This document shows positions 16,314-25,807 of a DNA stretch of 64,000 nucleotides, piece after piece. The DNA comes from Rhodovulum sp. (GTDB lineage: Bacteria > Pseudomonadota > Alphaproteobacteria > Rhodobacterales > Rhodobacteraceae). The notes under the pieces are model-generated. The model worked only from the letters and a program-made list of their open reading frames with translations. It ran no database searches and was not told the DNA's origin. Position numbers and translations under genes: made by a program. The stretch spans positions 186,001 through 250,000 of the forward strand of contig PALT01000005.1 of NCBI GenBank assembly GCA_002706605.1, written 5' to 3'. Within the stretch, counting starts at the first letter, position 1, and each line of letters starts with the position of its first letter.

Positions 16314-17420
16314 ATGACAGATACGACGGATACAGAGAAATCCGGCCGACCGCGCACCGTTCTTTCGGTTGACGCGATGGGTGGGGATCGTGGGCCGGCA
16401 GCCGTGGTTGCCGGCATTTCTCGCTCTGCCGCCAAGAATCCGGATATCCGCTTTATTCTCCACGGCCCCGAGGAAGTGCTGAACAAGCTGGTCGCCAAGC
16501 GTAAACCGTTGGCGGGCCGTTGCGAGATTCGACACGCTGAAGGCGTGGTCACCATGGACGAAAAGCCCAGCCACGTGATGCGTCACGGCAAGGGCACGTC
16601 GATGTGGTCCGCGATTGAGGCCGTGCGCAGTGGCGATGCCACCGTCTGTGTCTCCTGTGGCAACACCGGCGCGTTGATGGCGCTGTCGATGGTGCGCCTG
16701 CGCAAATTGCCCGGCGTGAACCGTCCGGCGATTGCCTGCCTCTGGCCCTCGCGCAACAAAAGCGGCTTTAACGTCATGCTGGACGTCGGTGCGGACATTC
16801 GCGCCGATGAAAACGATCTGCTGCAATACGCACTGATGGGGGCGTCTTATGCCCGCAACGGCATGCACCTTCCCCGCCCCCGCATCGGCCTGTTGAATGT
16901 CGGCACCGAAGAGCACAAAGGCCGCGCCGAGCTCAAAGCCGCGCATGACCTGATCGAGGCCGCCGCCGATCGCAACGATTTCGAATTCGTCGGGTTCGTT
17001 GAGGGCGGCGATATCCCGTCTGACCGCGTCGACGTGATCGTAACGGATGGCTACACGGGCAACATTGCCCTGAAAACCGCCGAAGGCACCGCCAAACTGA
17101 TCTCGGATTTGTTGAAATCCGCCTTTAAACACACGGTGCTGTCTCGGTTTGCGGCCGTTCTGGCCTATACCTCGCTGCGCCGTTTGTCCAAACGCATCGA
17201 CCCACGTCGCGTAAATGGCGGGGTGTTCCTTGGCCTCAACGGGACGGTTGTGAAATCGCACGGCTCGGCCGATTCGACCGGTGTGTCTGCGGCGGTCAAA
17301 CTGGCCTTTCAGCTGGCCGAGAGCGGATTTAGCGAAAGACTGGCCGCACGGGTTGCGTCTGCGAACTTGACACGTCAAGATGACCCTAAAGGTGTAGTCG
17401 AGGACGACCAAAGAACATGA
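16314..17420 (+). CDS. plsX: phosphate acyltransferase PlsX
   Basis: Makes acyl-phosphate from acyl-ACP for phospholipid synthesis. The 368-residue protein has the family start LSVDAMGGDRGPAAVV, the block SCGNTGALMALSMVRLRKLPGVNRPAIA, LLNVGTEEHKGRAEL and the C-terminal VNGGVFLGLNGTVVKSHGSAD. It is a peripheral membrane protein with no transmembrane segment. Its stop overlaps the fabH start by 4 bases, indicating translational coupling. Confidence 0.96.
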   Translation: MTDTTDTEKSGRPRTVLSVDAMGGDRGPAAVVAGISRSAAKNPDIRFILHGPEEVLNKLVAKRKPLAGRCEIRHAEGVVTMDEKPSHVMRHGKGTSMWSAIEAVRSGDATVCVSCGNTGALMALSMVRLRKLPGVNRPAIACLWPSRNKSGFNVMLDVGADIRADENDLLQYALMGASYARNGMHLPRPRIGLLNVGTEEHKGRAELKAAHDLIEAAADRNDFEFVGFVEGGDIPSDRVDVIVTDGYTGNIALKTAEGTAKLISDLLKSAFKHTVLSRFAAVLAYTSLRRLSKRIDPRRVNGGVFLGLNGTVVKSHGSADSTGVSAAVKLAFQLAESGFSERLAARVASANLTRQDDPKGVVEDDQRT

Positions 17421-18388
17421 CAATCCGGGCAGTCGTACAGGGTGTCGGGCATTATTTGCCCGAGCGTGTCGTTCCGAATTCCGATCTGGAAAAAATCGTC
17501 GAAACGTCGGACGAGTGGATCAAAAGCCGTTCTGGCATTGAACGTCGTCATTACGTGGCCGAGGGGGAATTCACCTCGGATATGGCGACCAAGGCGTTGC
17601 AACATGCGCTGGATGACGCGGGTCTGGTACCCGATGATCTGGATGCGATTGTCGTTGCCACCTCCACTCCCGACCTGACCTTCCCCTCTGCCGCAACGAT
17701 GGTGCAGGACAAGATCGGCATGACCCGCGGTTTTGCCTTTGATGTGCAGGCCGTATGCGCCGGTTTCATCTATGCGCTGTCCAATGCCAATGCGATGATC
17801 GTTTCCGGTCAGGCCAAGCGCGTTGCGGTGATTGGCGCGGAAACCTTTAGCCGCCTAATGAACTGGGAAGATCGCACCACCTGCGTTCTATTCGGGGATG
17901 GCGCGGGTGCGTTGATCCTTGAAGCACAGGACGGCAATGGCGATGCGGCGGATCGCGGTGTTCTGGCGACCGATCTGAATTCCGACGGGCGGTATCGCGA
18001 TCTGCTCTATGTGGATGGCGGTGTGTCGACCCATTCGACCGGTGTGCTGCGCATGCAGGGCAAAGAGGTCTTTCGTCACGCCGTTGAAAAGCTGGCCCAG
18101 ACCGCGACCGATGCCTTGGCCAAGGCGGGCCTGGCCAATGAGGACGTCGATTGGATCGTCCCGCATCAGGCCAACCTGCGCATCATCAAGGGCACGGCCC
18201 AAAAGATGGGTGTGCCGATCGACAACGTCATCATCACCGTTCAGGACCACGGCAACACTTCGGCGGCGTCTATCCCGCTGGCCCTGTCGGTGGGCAAACA
18301 TGATGGCCGAATCAAACAGGGCGATGTCGTCGTGACCGAGGCCATCGGCGGCGGTTTGGCGTGGGGTTCGGTGGTTTTGCGCTGGTAA
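17417..18388 (+). CDS. fabH: beta-ketoacyl-ACP synthase III
   Basis: Initiates fatty acid synthesis by condensing acetyl-CoA with malonyl-ACP. The 323-residue thiolase-fold enzyme shows the catalytic triad: Cys in AFDVQAVCAGFIYAL, His in WIVPHQANLRI and Asn in DHGNTSAASIPLAL. It starts with the usual YLPERVVPNSDLEKIVETSDEWI block. It is coupled to plsX by a 4-base overlap and followed by a 115-base gap with a promoter for ihfA. Confidence 0.97.
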   Translation: MTIRAVVQGVGHYLPERVVPNSDLEKIVETSDEWIKSRSGIERRHYVAEGEFTSDMATKALQHALDDAGLVPDDLDAIVVATSTPDLTFPSAATMVQDKIGMTRGFAFDVQAVCAGFIYALSNANAMIVSGQAKRVAVIGAETFSRLMNWEDRTTCVLFGDGAGALILEAQDGNGDAADRGVLATDLNSDGRYRDLLYVDGGVSTHSTGVLRMQGKEVFRHAVEKLAQTATDALAKAGLANEDVDWIVPHQANLRIIKGTAQKMGVPIDNVIITVQDHGNTSAASIPLALSVGKHDGRIKQGDVVVTEAIGGGLAWGSVVLRW

Positions 18389-18442
18389 CGGCGAAATCAT
18401 CACCCAAATCCTGCACAAACTGTTGCGGACAACCCGTTGATA

Positions 18443-18471
18443 TTGACTCGGAAAATCATTCCTTCATAGAT
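18443..18471 (+). promoter_or_regulatory. sigma70-type promoter for ihfA
   Basis: TTGACT (18443-18448), a 17-base spacer and ATAGAT (18466-18471) lie 33 bases upstream of the ihfA start codon. The -35 element matches the consensus at five of six bases and the spacer length is ideal. This is the only good match I see in the fabH-ihfA gap. Confidence 0.6.
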
Positions 18472-18503
18472 TTCGAATGTAATCAGTACATCAGGGGGAA
18501 GGA

Positions 18504-18803
18504 ATGACGAACAAAACACTTACACGCATGGACCTCAGCGAGGCCGTCTTTAACGAGGCGGGCCTGTCGCGCAATGAATGCGCAGCGTTGGTTGAATCGG
18601 TGCTGCAACATATGTCCGATGCGCTTGTAAGCGGTGAAACCGTCAAGATTTCATCCTTTGGCACCTTTAGCGTCCGCGACAAGGCCGCCCGCGTGGGCCG
18701 TAACCCCAAAACCGGCGAAGAGGTTCCGATCCATCCCCGCCGTGTGCTGACGTTCCGCCCCTCGCATCTGATGAAAGAGCGCGTGGCCGCAGGCAACAAA
18801 TAA
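18504..18803 (+). CDS. ihfA: integration host factor subunit alpha
   Basis: DNA-bending histone-like protein, 99 residues. It has the HU/IHF fold landmarks [40 protein letters not shown] and the DNA-intercalating-arm region [17 protein letters not shown]. The RNPKTGEEV motif with the Pro at the arm tip is characteristic of IHF/HU. GGGGGAAGG precedes the start. The gene is followed by a MerR-type regulator at 21 bases, the arrangement common in alpha- and gammaproteobacteria. Confidence 0.95.
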   Translation: MTNKTLTRMDLSEAVFNEAGLSRNECAALVESVLQHMSDALVSGETVKISSFGTFSVRDKAARVGRNPKTGEEVPIHPRRVLTFRPSHLMKERVAAGNK

Positions 18804-18824
18804 CGATCCGGAAGGTTTTCCAGG

Positions 18825-19751
18825 ATGGCAAAATCCAAAGACGCCTTTCGAACCATTCGCGAGGTGTCCGAATGGCTGGACACGCCGGCCCATGTGCTGC
18901 GCTTTTGGGAAAGCAAGTTCACGCAGGTGAAACCGGTCAAACGCGCCGGTGGGCGGCGCTATTACCGGCCCGCCGATATGCTGTTGCTGGGCGGGATCAA
19001 AAAGCTGCTCCATGATGACGGGATGACGATCCGCGGCGTTCAAAAAATGCTGCGCGAACAGGGCGTTAAACATGTCGCCGCCCTGTCGCAGGAATTGGAC
19101 GGCGAGACGGTTGAGATCGTTGATATCCCCGCCGAACCCCTGCCCGACGAGGCACCCATGGCGGTGGACGTTCCCACCCTGCCCGAGCCCAAGCCAGAGC
19201 CCCAAGCCGCAGCTGAGACCGGCGCGGCGGACAATGTCGTGCCTATGACACGCCGTGAACGCCGCCTGGCCAATAATCGTCGCCGCGCGGCTGAAAAGGA
19301 AAAAGAGGACGCACGTCAGGCCGATCTGTTTGGCGGGCTTGATCCCGAACCTGAGGATAAGGCGCCTGAGGCGGTTCAGCCGGTAAAAGAGGCCGAGCAA
19401 ACCTCGCCCGAGCCCGAAAATCCCGAGCCGGTCCAAACCGCCCCAGAGGAGACAGTCGAAGAATCGCCCGCGCCGGATGAGGTGAGCGATTCCGAACCTG
19501 ACGCCGAGACACCGGCAGAATCGCAAGACCTGCCCGCCGATCCGGCCAATGAACCCGCCGTTTTGGGCGCAGACCTGCCCGATGCGGACAAGCCTTTGTC
19601 GGATTATGCCGCGCGGGACACGGTGGCATCGGCCCTTATTTCGCGCTCCACCCGGCGCGCGTTGATGCGTAAACACCCTGAAAAGCTGGCCGAAATCTTG
19701 CCGCGTCTTACGGCCTTGGCCGAGCGGATGGGCGCAGAGACCAAGGGATGA
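18825..19751 (+). CDS. MerR family transcriptional regulator with long acidic linker
   Basis: The N-terminal 70 residues are a MerR winged HTH ([26 protein letters not shown], then [16 protein letters not shown]). This 308-residue member, always found after ihfA in related bacteria, has an acidic Pro/Glu/Ala-rich linker (about 110-255) and a short conserved C-terminal domain [30 protein letters not shown]. No metal-binding cysteines are present, so it is not a classical metal-sensing MerR. The linker contains QADLF at residues 165-169, which fits the consensus of a DNA polymerase sliding-clamp binding pentapeptide. Targets are unknown. Confidence 0.85.
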   Translation: MAKSKDAFRTIREVSEWLDTPAHVLRFWESKFTQVKPVKRAGGRRYYRPADMLLLGGIKKLLHDDGMTIRGVQKMLREQGVKHVAALSQELDGETVEIVDIPAEPLPDEAPMAVDVPTLPEPKPEPQAAAETGAADNVVPMTRRERRLANNRRRAAEKEKEDARQADLFGGLDPEPEDKAPEAVQPVKEAEQTSPEPENPEPVQTAPEETVEESPAPDEVSDSEPDAETPAESQDLPADPANEPAVLGADLPDADKPLSDYAARDTVASALISRSTRRALMRKHPEKLAEILPRLTALAERMGAETKG

Positions 19752-19771
19752 AAAAAAGCGGGAATTCAGAC

Positions 19772-19799
19772 TTGTACCCGCCGCAAGACATGCTATTAC
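19772..19799 (+). promoter_or_regulatory. probable promoter of tRNA-Pro
   Basis: TTGTAC (19772-19777), 16 bases, TATTAC (19794-19799), ending 11 bases before the tRNA 5' end. Position and element quality suit a stable-RNA promoter. Confidence 0.5.
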
Positions 19800-19810
19800 G
19801 CTGCACACGT

Positions 19811-19887
19811 CGGGCTATAGCGCAGCCTGGTAGCGCGTCCGTCTGGGGGACGGAAGGTCGCAGGTTCGAGTCCTGCTAGCCCGACCA
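19811..19887 (+). tRNA. tRNA-Pro (anticodon GGG)
   Basis: A 77-base cloverleaf with acceptor stem CGGGCTA/TAGCCCG, D arm, anticodon stem TCCGT/ACGGA with loop CTGGGGG (U33, anticodon GGG, read as Pro), T arm GCAGG-TTCGAGT-CCTGC and genomically encoded CCA at 19885-19887. Confidence 0.95.
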
Positions 19888-19894
19888 ACAACAA

Positions 19895-19927
19895 AACCGC
19901 CCGTGTCCCGTTCGGGGCCGGGCGGTT
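19895..19927 (+). terminator. stem-loop downstream of tRNA-Pro, possible terminator
   Basis: A 9-bp outer stem AACCGCCCG/CGGGCGGTT encloses a second short CCC/GGG stem with a GTTC loop. There is no T-run after it, so termination may be partial. It also lies 20 bases before the dcd start codon and would form the 5' end of a readthrough dcd message. Confidence 0.5.
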
Positions 19928-19946
19928 CTGCTATGAGGGGGTCGAT

Positions 19947-21035
19947 ATGAACGGAACCGGTGTTCTGCCAAGCCAACACATCCGCACGATGATTGCGGAT
20001 GGGGTTTTGACCGGCGATCCCGCGATCATCCCCGAGCAAATCCAACCTGCATCGCTGGACCTGCGCCTTGGCACCGTTGCCTATCGCGTGCGGGCCTCGT
20101 TTCTGGCCGGTGCGGGTCGGACCGTGGCCGAGCGGTTGGAAGAATTCGAGATGCATCGCATCGACCTGACGGGCGACGCGGTTCTGGAAAAGGGCTGTGT
20201 CTATGTGGTCCCGTTGATGGAGCACCTCGCCCTGCCCGACGGCATCACAGCCGTCGCCAATGCCAAGAGCAGCACCGGTCGTCTGGATCTGCTGACCCGT
20301 ACGATCACCGATGGTGGCGTCGAATTCGACCGGATCGCCGCGGGATACACTGGGCCCCTTTACGCCGAGATTTGCCCGCGGTCCTTTTCGGTCAAAGTGC
20401 GTCCGGGGATGCGGTTGAACCAGATCCGGTTCCGTCAGGGGCAATCGGTGTTGGATGACATTGAACTTGGCGCGTTGCACGCCAAGACGCCGCTGGTCAA
20501 CGGTGGCCCCGCGGTGATTTCCGAGGGTCTTGGGTTCTCGGTCGATTTGCGCCCCGAAAACGGGACGCTGGTCGGATACCGCGCCAAGCCGCATACGGGC
20601 GTGATCGATCTGGACCTGATCGACCATTACGAGGCCGACCAATATTGGGAACCGATCTATAGCCGTGATGGGCGCATCATCCTTGATCCCGGTGCGTTCT
20701 ATATTCTGGTCAGCCGCGAGGCCGTGTGCATCCCGCCCGATTACGCTGCCGAAATGGCGCCCTATCTGGCGATGGTGGGTGAGTTCCGCGTGCATTACGC
20801 GGGGTTCTTTGATCCGGGGTTCGGTCACGCGGATGCGGGCGGTGTCGGCGCGCGCGGTGTGCTCGAGGTACGATGCCACGAGGCGCCGTTTGTCTTGGAA
20901 CACGGCCAGATCGTGGGCCGGTTGGTTTATGAGCAGATGGCGGAGCGTCCCGAGCAGCTGTACGGGCGCGAGATTGCGTCGAACTATCAGGGTCAGGGTC
21001 TGAAGCTGTCCAAGCATTTTAAGACGCCGGTCTGA
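19947..21035 (+). CDS. 2'-deoxycytidine 5'-triphosphate deaminase, long form
   Basis: dCTP deaminase-family protein of 362 residues, about twice the length of E. coli Dcd. This long form is found in alphaproteobacteria. The N-terminal half has the Dcd-like QIQPASLDLRLGTVAYRVR, ANAKSSTGRLDLLTR (Arg-Ser-Ser substrate loop) and GYTGPLYAEICPRSF. The C-terminal half repeats the fold with QYWEPIYSRDGRIILDPGAFYILVSREAV and GFFDPGFGHAD. GAGGGGG precedes the start. It supplies dUMP for thymidylate synthesis through dUTP. It stands as a single gene after tRNA-Pro. Confidence 0.88.
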   Translation: MNGTGVLPSQHIRTMIADGVLTGDPAIIPEQIQPASLDLRLGTVAYRVRASFLAGAGRTVAERLEEFEMHRIDLTGDAVLEKGCVYVVPLMEHLALPDGITAVANAKSSTGRLDLLTRTITDGGVEFDRIAAGYTGPLYAEICPRSFSVKVRPGMRLNQIRFRQGQSVLDDIELGALHAKTPLVNGGPAVISEGLGFSVDLRPENGTLVGYRAKPHTGVIDLDLIDHYEADQYWEPIYSRDGRIILDPGAFYILVSREAVCIPPDYAAEMAPYLAMVGEFRVHYAGFFDPGFGHADAGGVGARGVLEVRCHEAPFVLEHGQIVGRLVYEQMAERPEQLYGREIASNYQGQGLKLSKHFKTPV

Positions 21036-21048
21036 TCCAACCGTTGGA

Positions 21049-21075
21049 TTTTTGAGTATTTTTGCCAAGATGAAG
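21049..21075 (+). repeat. short dispersed repeat, copy 2
   Basis: 27 bases identical to 11608-11634 (TTTTTGAGTATTTTT then GCCAAGATGAAG), starting 14 bases after the dcd stop codon. Both copies lie just behind a stop codon and on the same strand as the preceding gene. Confidence 0.75.
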
Positions 21076-21111
21076 GGGCACGGGATTTCTTGCTGCCCCT
21101 TATTGTTGTCC

Positions 21112-21140
21112 TTGAAGCGGGTGGGAATTGTGCCTATATC
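21112..21140 (+). promoter_or_regulatory. sigma70-type promoter of the tmRNA gene
   Basis: TTGAAG (21112-21117), a 17-base spacer, and TATATC (21135-21140). Transcription would begin near 21147, just before the acceptor piece of the tmRNA. Confidence 0.7.
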
Positions 21141-21146
21141 TGAGGC

Positions 21147-21470
21147 GTTCCCGCATGGGGACTATGGCGATAAACGCGCCCGTAATAAGCGGATCGGACC
21201 CGGGGGCGGTACCCGGCGGCTCCACCAAACCTCCCACATTGGCGGGATAATGGGGCCGAAATAGGATCGACGGACGTCTAAAGGGGTTAGCTTTTGCTCG
21301 GTGAGGTACCACCGTTATCGGTCCATGCATGATAGTTGCCAATGACAACCGTGCTCCGGTCGCCGTTGCTGCGTAAGCAGTAACTAGACCGAAACTTTAA
21401 GCCCTGTCCTCTAGCAAGGCCAGGCGGGGTTCGCAGGTACCTGGCAACAGAAACCTGCATTTTCCTGAAA
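21147..21470 (+). ncRNA. ssrA: tmRNA, circularly permuted two-piece form
   Basis: Ribosome-rescue RNA. As in other alphaproteobacteria the gene is permuted: the acceptor piece comes first and ends CGGCTCC-ACCA (CCA at 21225-21227), then a roughly 24-base spacer to be removed, then the coding piece starting GGGGCCG at 21252. GGGGCCG pairs with CGGCTCC (one G-U) to make the tRNA-like acceptor stem. The tag frame begins at resume codon GCC 21338 and reads ANDNRAPVAVAA before TAA at 21374-21376. The ANDN start and AA end are the SspB- and ClpX-recognised parts. Downstream, interleaved pairs CCAGG/CCTGG and GCAGGT/ACCTGC (to 21458) form a pseudoknot. Outer ends are estimates. Confidence 0.93.
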
Positions 21471-21533
21471 TTGTCGTATGTCTGTGCCCTGTGGTGGCGT
21501 ATGTCCGTTTGTGAGCAACGGATGAGGTGAGAC

Positions 21534-22778
21534 GTGGCACCATCTTGGGGTGAGATGTGGCGTGTGTTCGGTCGGATCGGCGTCGTGTCCTTTGGTGGAC
21601 CGGCGGCGCAGATCGGGGTGATGCATCGTGAGTTGGTTGAGGCGCGTCCATGGTTGAGCGAGGCGGCGTTTTTGCGCGCGCTGAGCTTTTGCATGATGTT
21701 GCCGGGGCCCGAGGCGATGCAGCTGGCCACCTATGCCGGTTGGCGGATGCGCGGTGTTTGGGGCGGTGTTTTGGCGGGGGCGCTGTTCGTGGTTCCCGGG
21801 GCCGTGGTCATTTTGGCCTTGGCCGCGTGCTATGTCGCGTGGGGCGATGTCCCTGCGGTCGAGGCCGTGTTTCAGGGCATCAAGGCGACCGTTGTTGTGA
21901 TCGTTGTTCAGGCGTTGATCCGGTTGTCGCAAAAGGCCCTGCGGGGACCGGTGGATGTGGCGATCGCCTGTGCGTCCTTTGTGGCGTTGTTCGTGTTCGA
22001 CCTGTCCTATCCGGTGTTGATTGCAGTTGTGGCCGGTTTGGGCGTGTTTGTCGGGCGACGGACCGTTGAACCGGCGGCAGCGCAGGGGGGTGCGCCCTTG
22101 GGTCAGGCGGTTTTCGTGTTGGCGGGTCTTTGGGCCGTGCCGCTCGCCGCATTGGTCATGGGCGACGGGGTGTTCGGCGATTTGGCCGCGTTCTTTTCCA
22201 AGCTGGCCGTGGTCAGTTTCGGCGGCGCCTATGCCGCCCTGTCCTATATGACGCAGACGGTCGTGCAGGAGCATGGATGGATCACCACCGCGCAGATGGT
22301 GGATGCGCTGGGTCTGGCGGAAACCACGCCGGGGCCGTTGATTTTGGTGACCGAATTCATCGGCTTCCTCAGCGGCCATGGCGTTGGCGGGTTTTGGGCC
22401 GGTGTGGCGGGAGCGGTGATTGCCCTGTGGATGACGTTCATTCCCTGTTTTCTGTGGGTTTTTGCGGGTGCGCCGTTCATCGACCGGTTGGGGCATATGC
22501 CGCGCCTGTCGGGGGCACTATCGGCGGTGACGGTGGCGATTGTCGGTGTGATCGCGAACCTATCGGTCTGGTTTGCCCTGCATGTTCTGTTTGGCCAGAT
22601 CGGATCGGTCGCCGTTCTCGGGGGCGCCTTGCCCCTGCCCGTCTTGGACAGTTTGGATGCGGTGGCCCTTTGTCTGGGCGTGGTCGCTGCGGTGTTGATG
22701 CTGGGTCTAAAGTGGTCTCTGTTGCGTGTGATGCCCTTGATTGGGGCGCTGTCCCTTGGGGTGTCGATGATCCTTTAG
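21534..22778 (+). CDS. chrA: chromate transporter, ChrA family (long form)
   Basis: Inner-membrane CHR-family protein of 414 residues with two homologous halves, about 10-12 hydrophobic segments. Each half carries the family signature: VVSFGGPAAQIGVMHRELV with MLPGPEAMQLATYAGWRMRG in the first, and AVVSFGGAYAALSYMTQTVV with AETTPGPLILVTEFIGFL in the second. Chromate efflux is the known role for the long form, although sulfate or other oxyanion transport is not excluded. The start is GTG with GATGAGGTGA upstream. It lies directly behind the tmRNA; no chrB or other resistance gene accompanies it. Confidence 0.92.
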   Translation: MAPSWGEMWRVFGRIGVVSFGGPAAQIGVMHRELVEARPWLSEAAFLRALSFCMMLPGPEAMQLATYAGWRMRGVWGGVLAGALFVVPGAVVILALAACYVAWGDVPAVEAVFQGIKATVVVIVVQALIRLSQKALRGPVDVAIACASFVALFVFDLSYPVLIAVVAGLGVFVGRRTVEPAAAQGGAPLGQAVFVLAGLWAVPLAALVMGDGVFGDLAAFFSKLAVVSFGGAYAALSYMTQTVVQEHGWITTAQMVDALGLAETTPGPLILVTEFIGFLSGHGVGGFWAGVAGAVIALWMTFIPCFLWVFAGAPFIDRLGHMPRLSGALSAVTVAIVGVIANLSVWFALHVLFGQIGSVAVLGGALPLPVLDSLDAVALCLGVVAAVLMLGLKWSLLRVMPLIGALSLGVSMIL

Positions 22779-22853
22779 GGCCGTGCTATCGCCCCTTTCA
22801 TATCTGGATGAATCGCCTATGCTGGCGGCAAGCAAGGACACGAAGGGCACAGC

Positions 22854-23366
22854 ATGTCGAACCGCATTGACTATGGAAATCTGATGCATGACGCGATGCG
22901 GGGTTTGATCCGCAAGGTCCTGACGGATGTGTCGGAAAATGGTCTGCCCGGCGCGCATCACTTTTTCATCTCATTCGGCACCGAACACCCCGAGGTGCAG
23001 ATCGCCGATTGGCTGCGCGACCGTTATCCCGATGAGATGACCGTGGTTTTGCAGCACTGGTTCGAAAACCTCGACGTGGGCGAAGACGGGTTCGCCGTGA
23101 CGCTGAATTTCGGCGATAGCCCCGAGCCCCTCTATATCCCCTATGACGCCATCCACACCTTTGTGGACCCGTCCGTTGAATTCGGCCTGCGGTTTGAGAC
23201 GCAGGGCGACATCGACGACGATGATGATCTGGATGATTACGACGACGATCTGGATGATCTGCCCGAGCATGAGGTCGTTGATATGGGCGACCGCGAGGAA
23301 CGTGATCACAAAGCCAAACCCAAGGGTGAAGCCGAAGTTGTCAGCTTGGATTCCTTCCGAAAATAG
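22854..23366 (+). CDS. sspB: SspB-type ClpXP protease adaptor (alphaproteobacterial)
   Basis: Adaptor that tethers ssrA-tagged proteins to ClpXP. The 170-residue product has the alpha-type SspB fold: IDYGNLMHDAMRGLIRKVL, HHFFISFGTEHPEVQIADWLRDRYPDEM, and VTLNFGDSPEPLYIPYDAIHTFVDPSVEFGL. A very acidic low-complexity stretch (about residues 121-136, mostly Asp with Leu/Tyr) links to a C-terminal peptide EAEVVSLDSFRK, the expected ClpX-binding tail. It is preceded by chrA and then the tmRNA gene, so tag and adaptor are within 1.4 kb. fumC follows 78 bases later. Confidence 0.9.
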   Translation: MSNRIDYGNLMHDAMRGLIRKVLTDVSENGLPGAHHFFISFGTEHPEVQIADWLRDRYPDEMTVVLQHWFENLDVGEDGFAVTLNFGDSPEPLYIPYDAIHTFVDPSVEFGLRFETQGDIDDDDDLDDYDDDLDDLPEHEVVDMGDREERDHKAKPKGEAEVVSLDSFRK

Positions 23367-23444
23367 CGCTAACGGCGCGCGCAGGCGATTGCCACGACCC
23401 TTTCTCGACGATAAACGGCATACAACCGTATGCAGGAGTGAGTT

Positions 23445-24836
<1,392 letters not shown>

Positions 24837-24838
24837 TC

Positions 24839-25036
24839 ATGGGTAAGGTCGTCAACCTGCGGCAGGCGCGCAAGGACCGCGCCCGCCAAGATAAGCGGGC
24901 CAAGGGCGATCAGAACGCGGCGAAGTTTGGCCAAACCGCCGTGGAAAAAAACCTGAACAGCGCGCGGGCCGACAAGGCCCGCCGCGATCTGGACGGCCAC
25001 GCACTTCCCGACACAGACACGGATCCCAAGGCATGA
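24839..25036 (+). CDS. DUF4169 family small basic protein
   Basis: A 65-residue, very Lys/Arg-rich protein starting MGKVVNLRQARKDRARQDKR and containing the conserved DKARRDLDGH near the end, the pattern of DUF4169. Function unknown; its charge and size would suit nucleic acid or ribosome contact, which is inference only. It begins 2 bases after the fumC stop and overlaps the next gene by 4 bases. Confidence 0.8.
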   Translation: MGKVVNLRQARKDRARQDKRAKGDQNAAKFGQTAVEKNLNSARADKARRDLDGHALPDTDTDPKA

Positions 25037-25260
25037 GCAGCCGACCGCAAAAACGGTCTGTCACCCTGCGCGGTCACCGCACCAGTGTCTCTTTGGAGCC
25101 TGAATTCTGGACCGCCCTGCGGGACATCGCGGATGAAAAAGGCATGGCGATCAACGCGCTAACGGCTGAAATTGATGCCGAGCGGGATTTGGACGCGGGC
25201 CTTGCCACGGCCATGCGTCTCTACATTCTGAGGTACTATCAGGACCGCGCGCGGGGTTAG
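25033..25260 (+). CDS. ribbon-helix-helix domain protein
   Basis: A 75-residue protein with a ribbon-helix-helix fold pattern: the strand RSVTLRGHRTSVSLEPEFWTAL then helices DIADEKGMAINALTAEID and a C-terminal LATAMRLYILRYYQDR helix. This corresponds to the RHH_4-type small DNA-binding-like proteins next to DUF4169 and fumC in Rhodobacterales. The start overlaps the preceding gene (ATGA) and its stop overlaps the stop of the convergent sufE-type gene by 4 bases. Confidence 0.82.
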   Translation: MSSRPQKRSVTLRGHRTSVSLEPEFWTALRDIADEKGMAINALTAEIDAERDLDAGLATAMRLYILRYYQDRARG

Positions 25261-25685
25261 GCCGCCGCCGCCTCACCCGCCAGTTTCTGGATGCGTTCGA
25301 CCATGGCGCGCAGGCCGTTGGAGCGCTGCGCCGACAGGTGATCGTTCAGACCCAGCCGCCCCAGTTCCGCCGTCGCATCCGTGGCCAGAACATCGCGCAC
25401 AGGTTGCTCGTTATAGAGCGTCACCAGAACCGCGATCAGACCCCGCACGATCATCGCGTCGCTTTCACCACGGAATTTGAACGTCGCATCGGGGCCAGTC
25501 CCGTCGATCTCGGGCAACAACCACACCTGCGAGGCACAGCCATCCACCTTGGTCGCGGGCACTTTGAACGCATCTTCCAGCGGGTCCATCGCCTTGCCCA
25601 TGTCGATCACATGGCGATAGCGATCCTCCCAGTCGTCCAGAAATTCAAACGTGTCGACCAGATCTTCGAATTCTGCGTTGGCCAT
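25257..25685 (-). CDS. sufE: SufE family sulfur acceptor protein
   Basis: Accepts persulfide sulfur from the cysteine desulfurase SufS for Fe-S cluster assembly. The 142-residue product has FLDDWEDRYRHVIDMGKAM at the start and the active-site Cys in KVDGCASQVWLLP near residue 50, followed by the ESDAMIVRGLIAVL helix. No other suf gene is in the window, so this is a solitary member. AAGGGGG precedes the start codon. Confidence 0.92.
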   Translation of the reverse strand: MANAEFEDLVDTFEFLDDWEDRYRHVIDMGKAMDPLEDAFKVPATKVDGCASQVWLLPEIDGTGPDATFKFRGESDAMIVRGLIAVLVTLYNEQPVRDVLATDATAELGRLGLNDHLSAQRSNGLRAMVERIQKLAGEAAAA

Positions 25686-25807
25686 GGCTGCCCCCTTTAC
25701 CTTCCCCTCTGAGTTAGGCGTTTGTTTTCCAAAGGTCCAGACCGACGAAGCGGGTTTTCAAGCGTCGCGGTTTCAGATACCCCTGTGGTGGAAATCGGGG
25801 ACTGAAG

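Noticed and set aside
16044-17423. 459-codon minus-strand ORF over rpmF and plsX
   Set aside because: Antisense to two secure genes.
21147-22778. Genomic island inserted at the tmRNA gene, carrying chrA
   Set aside because: tmRNA genes are common integration sites, but no integrase, no duplicated tmRNA 3' end and no composition change are visible; chrA alone is not enough.
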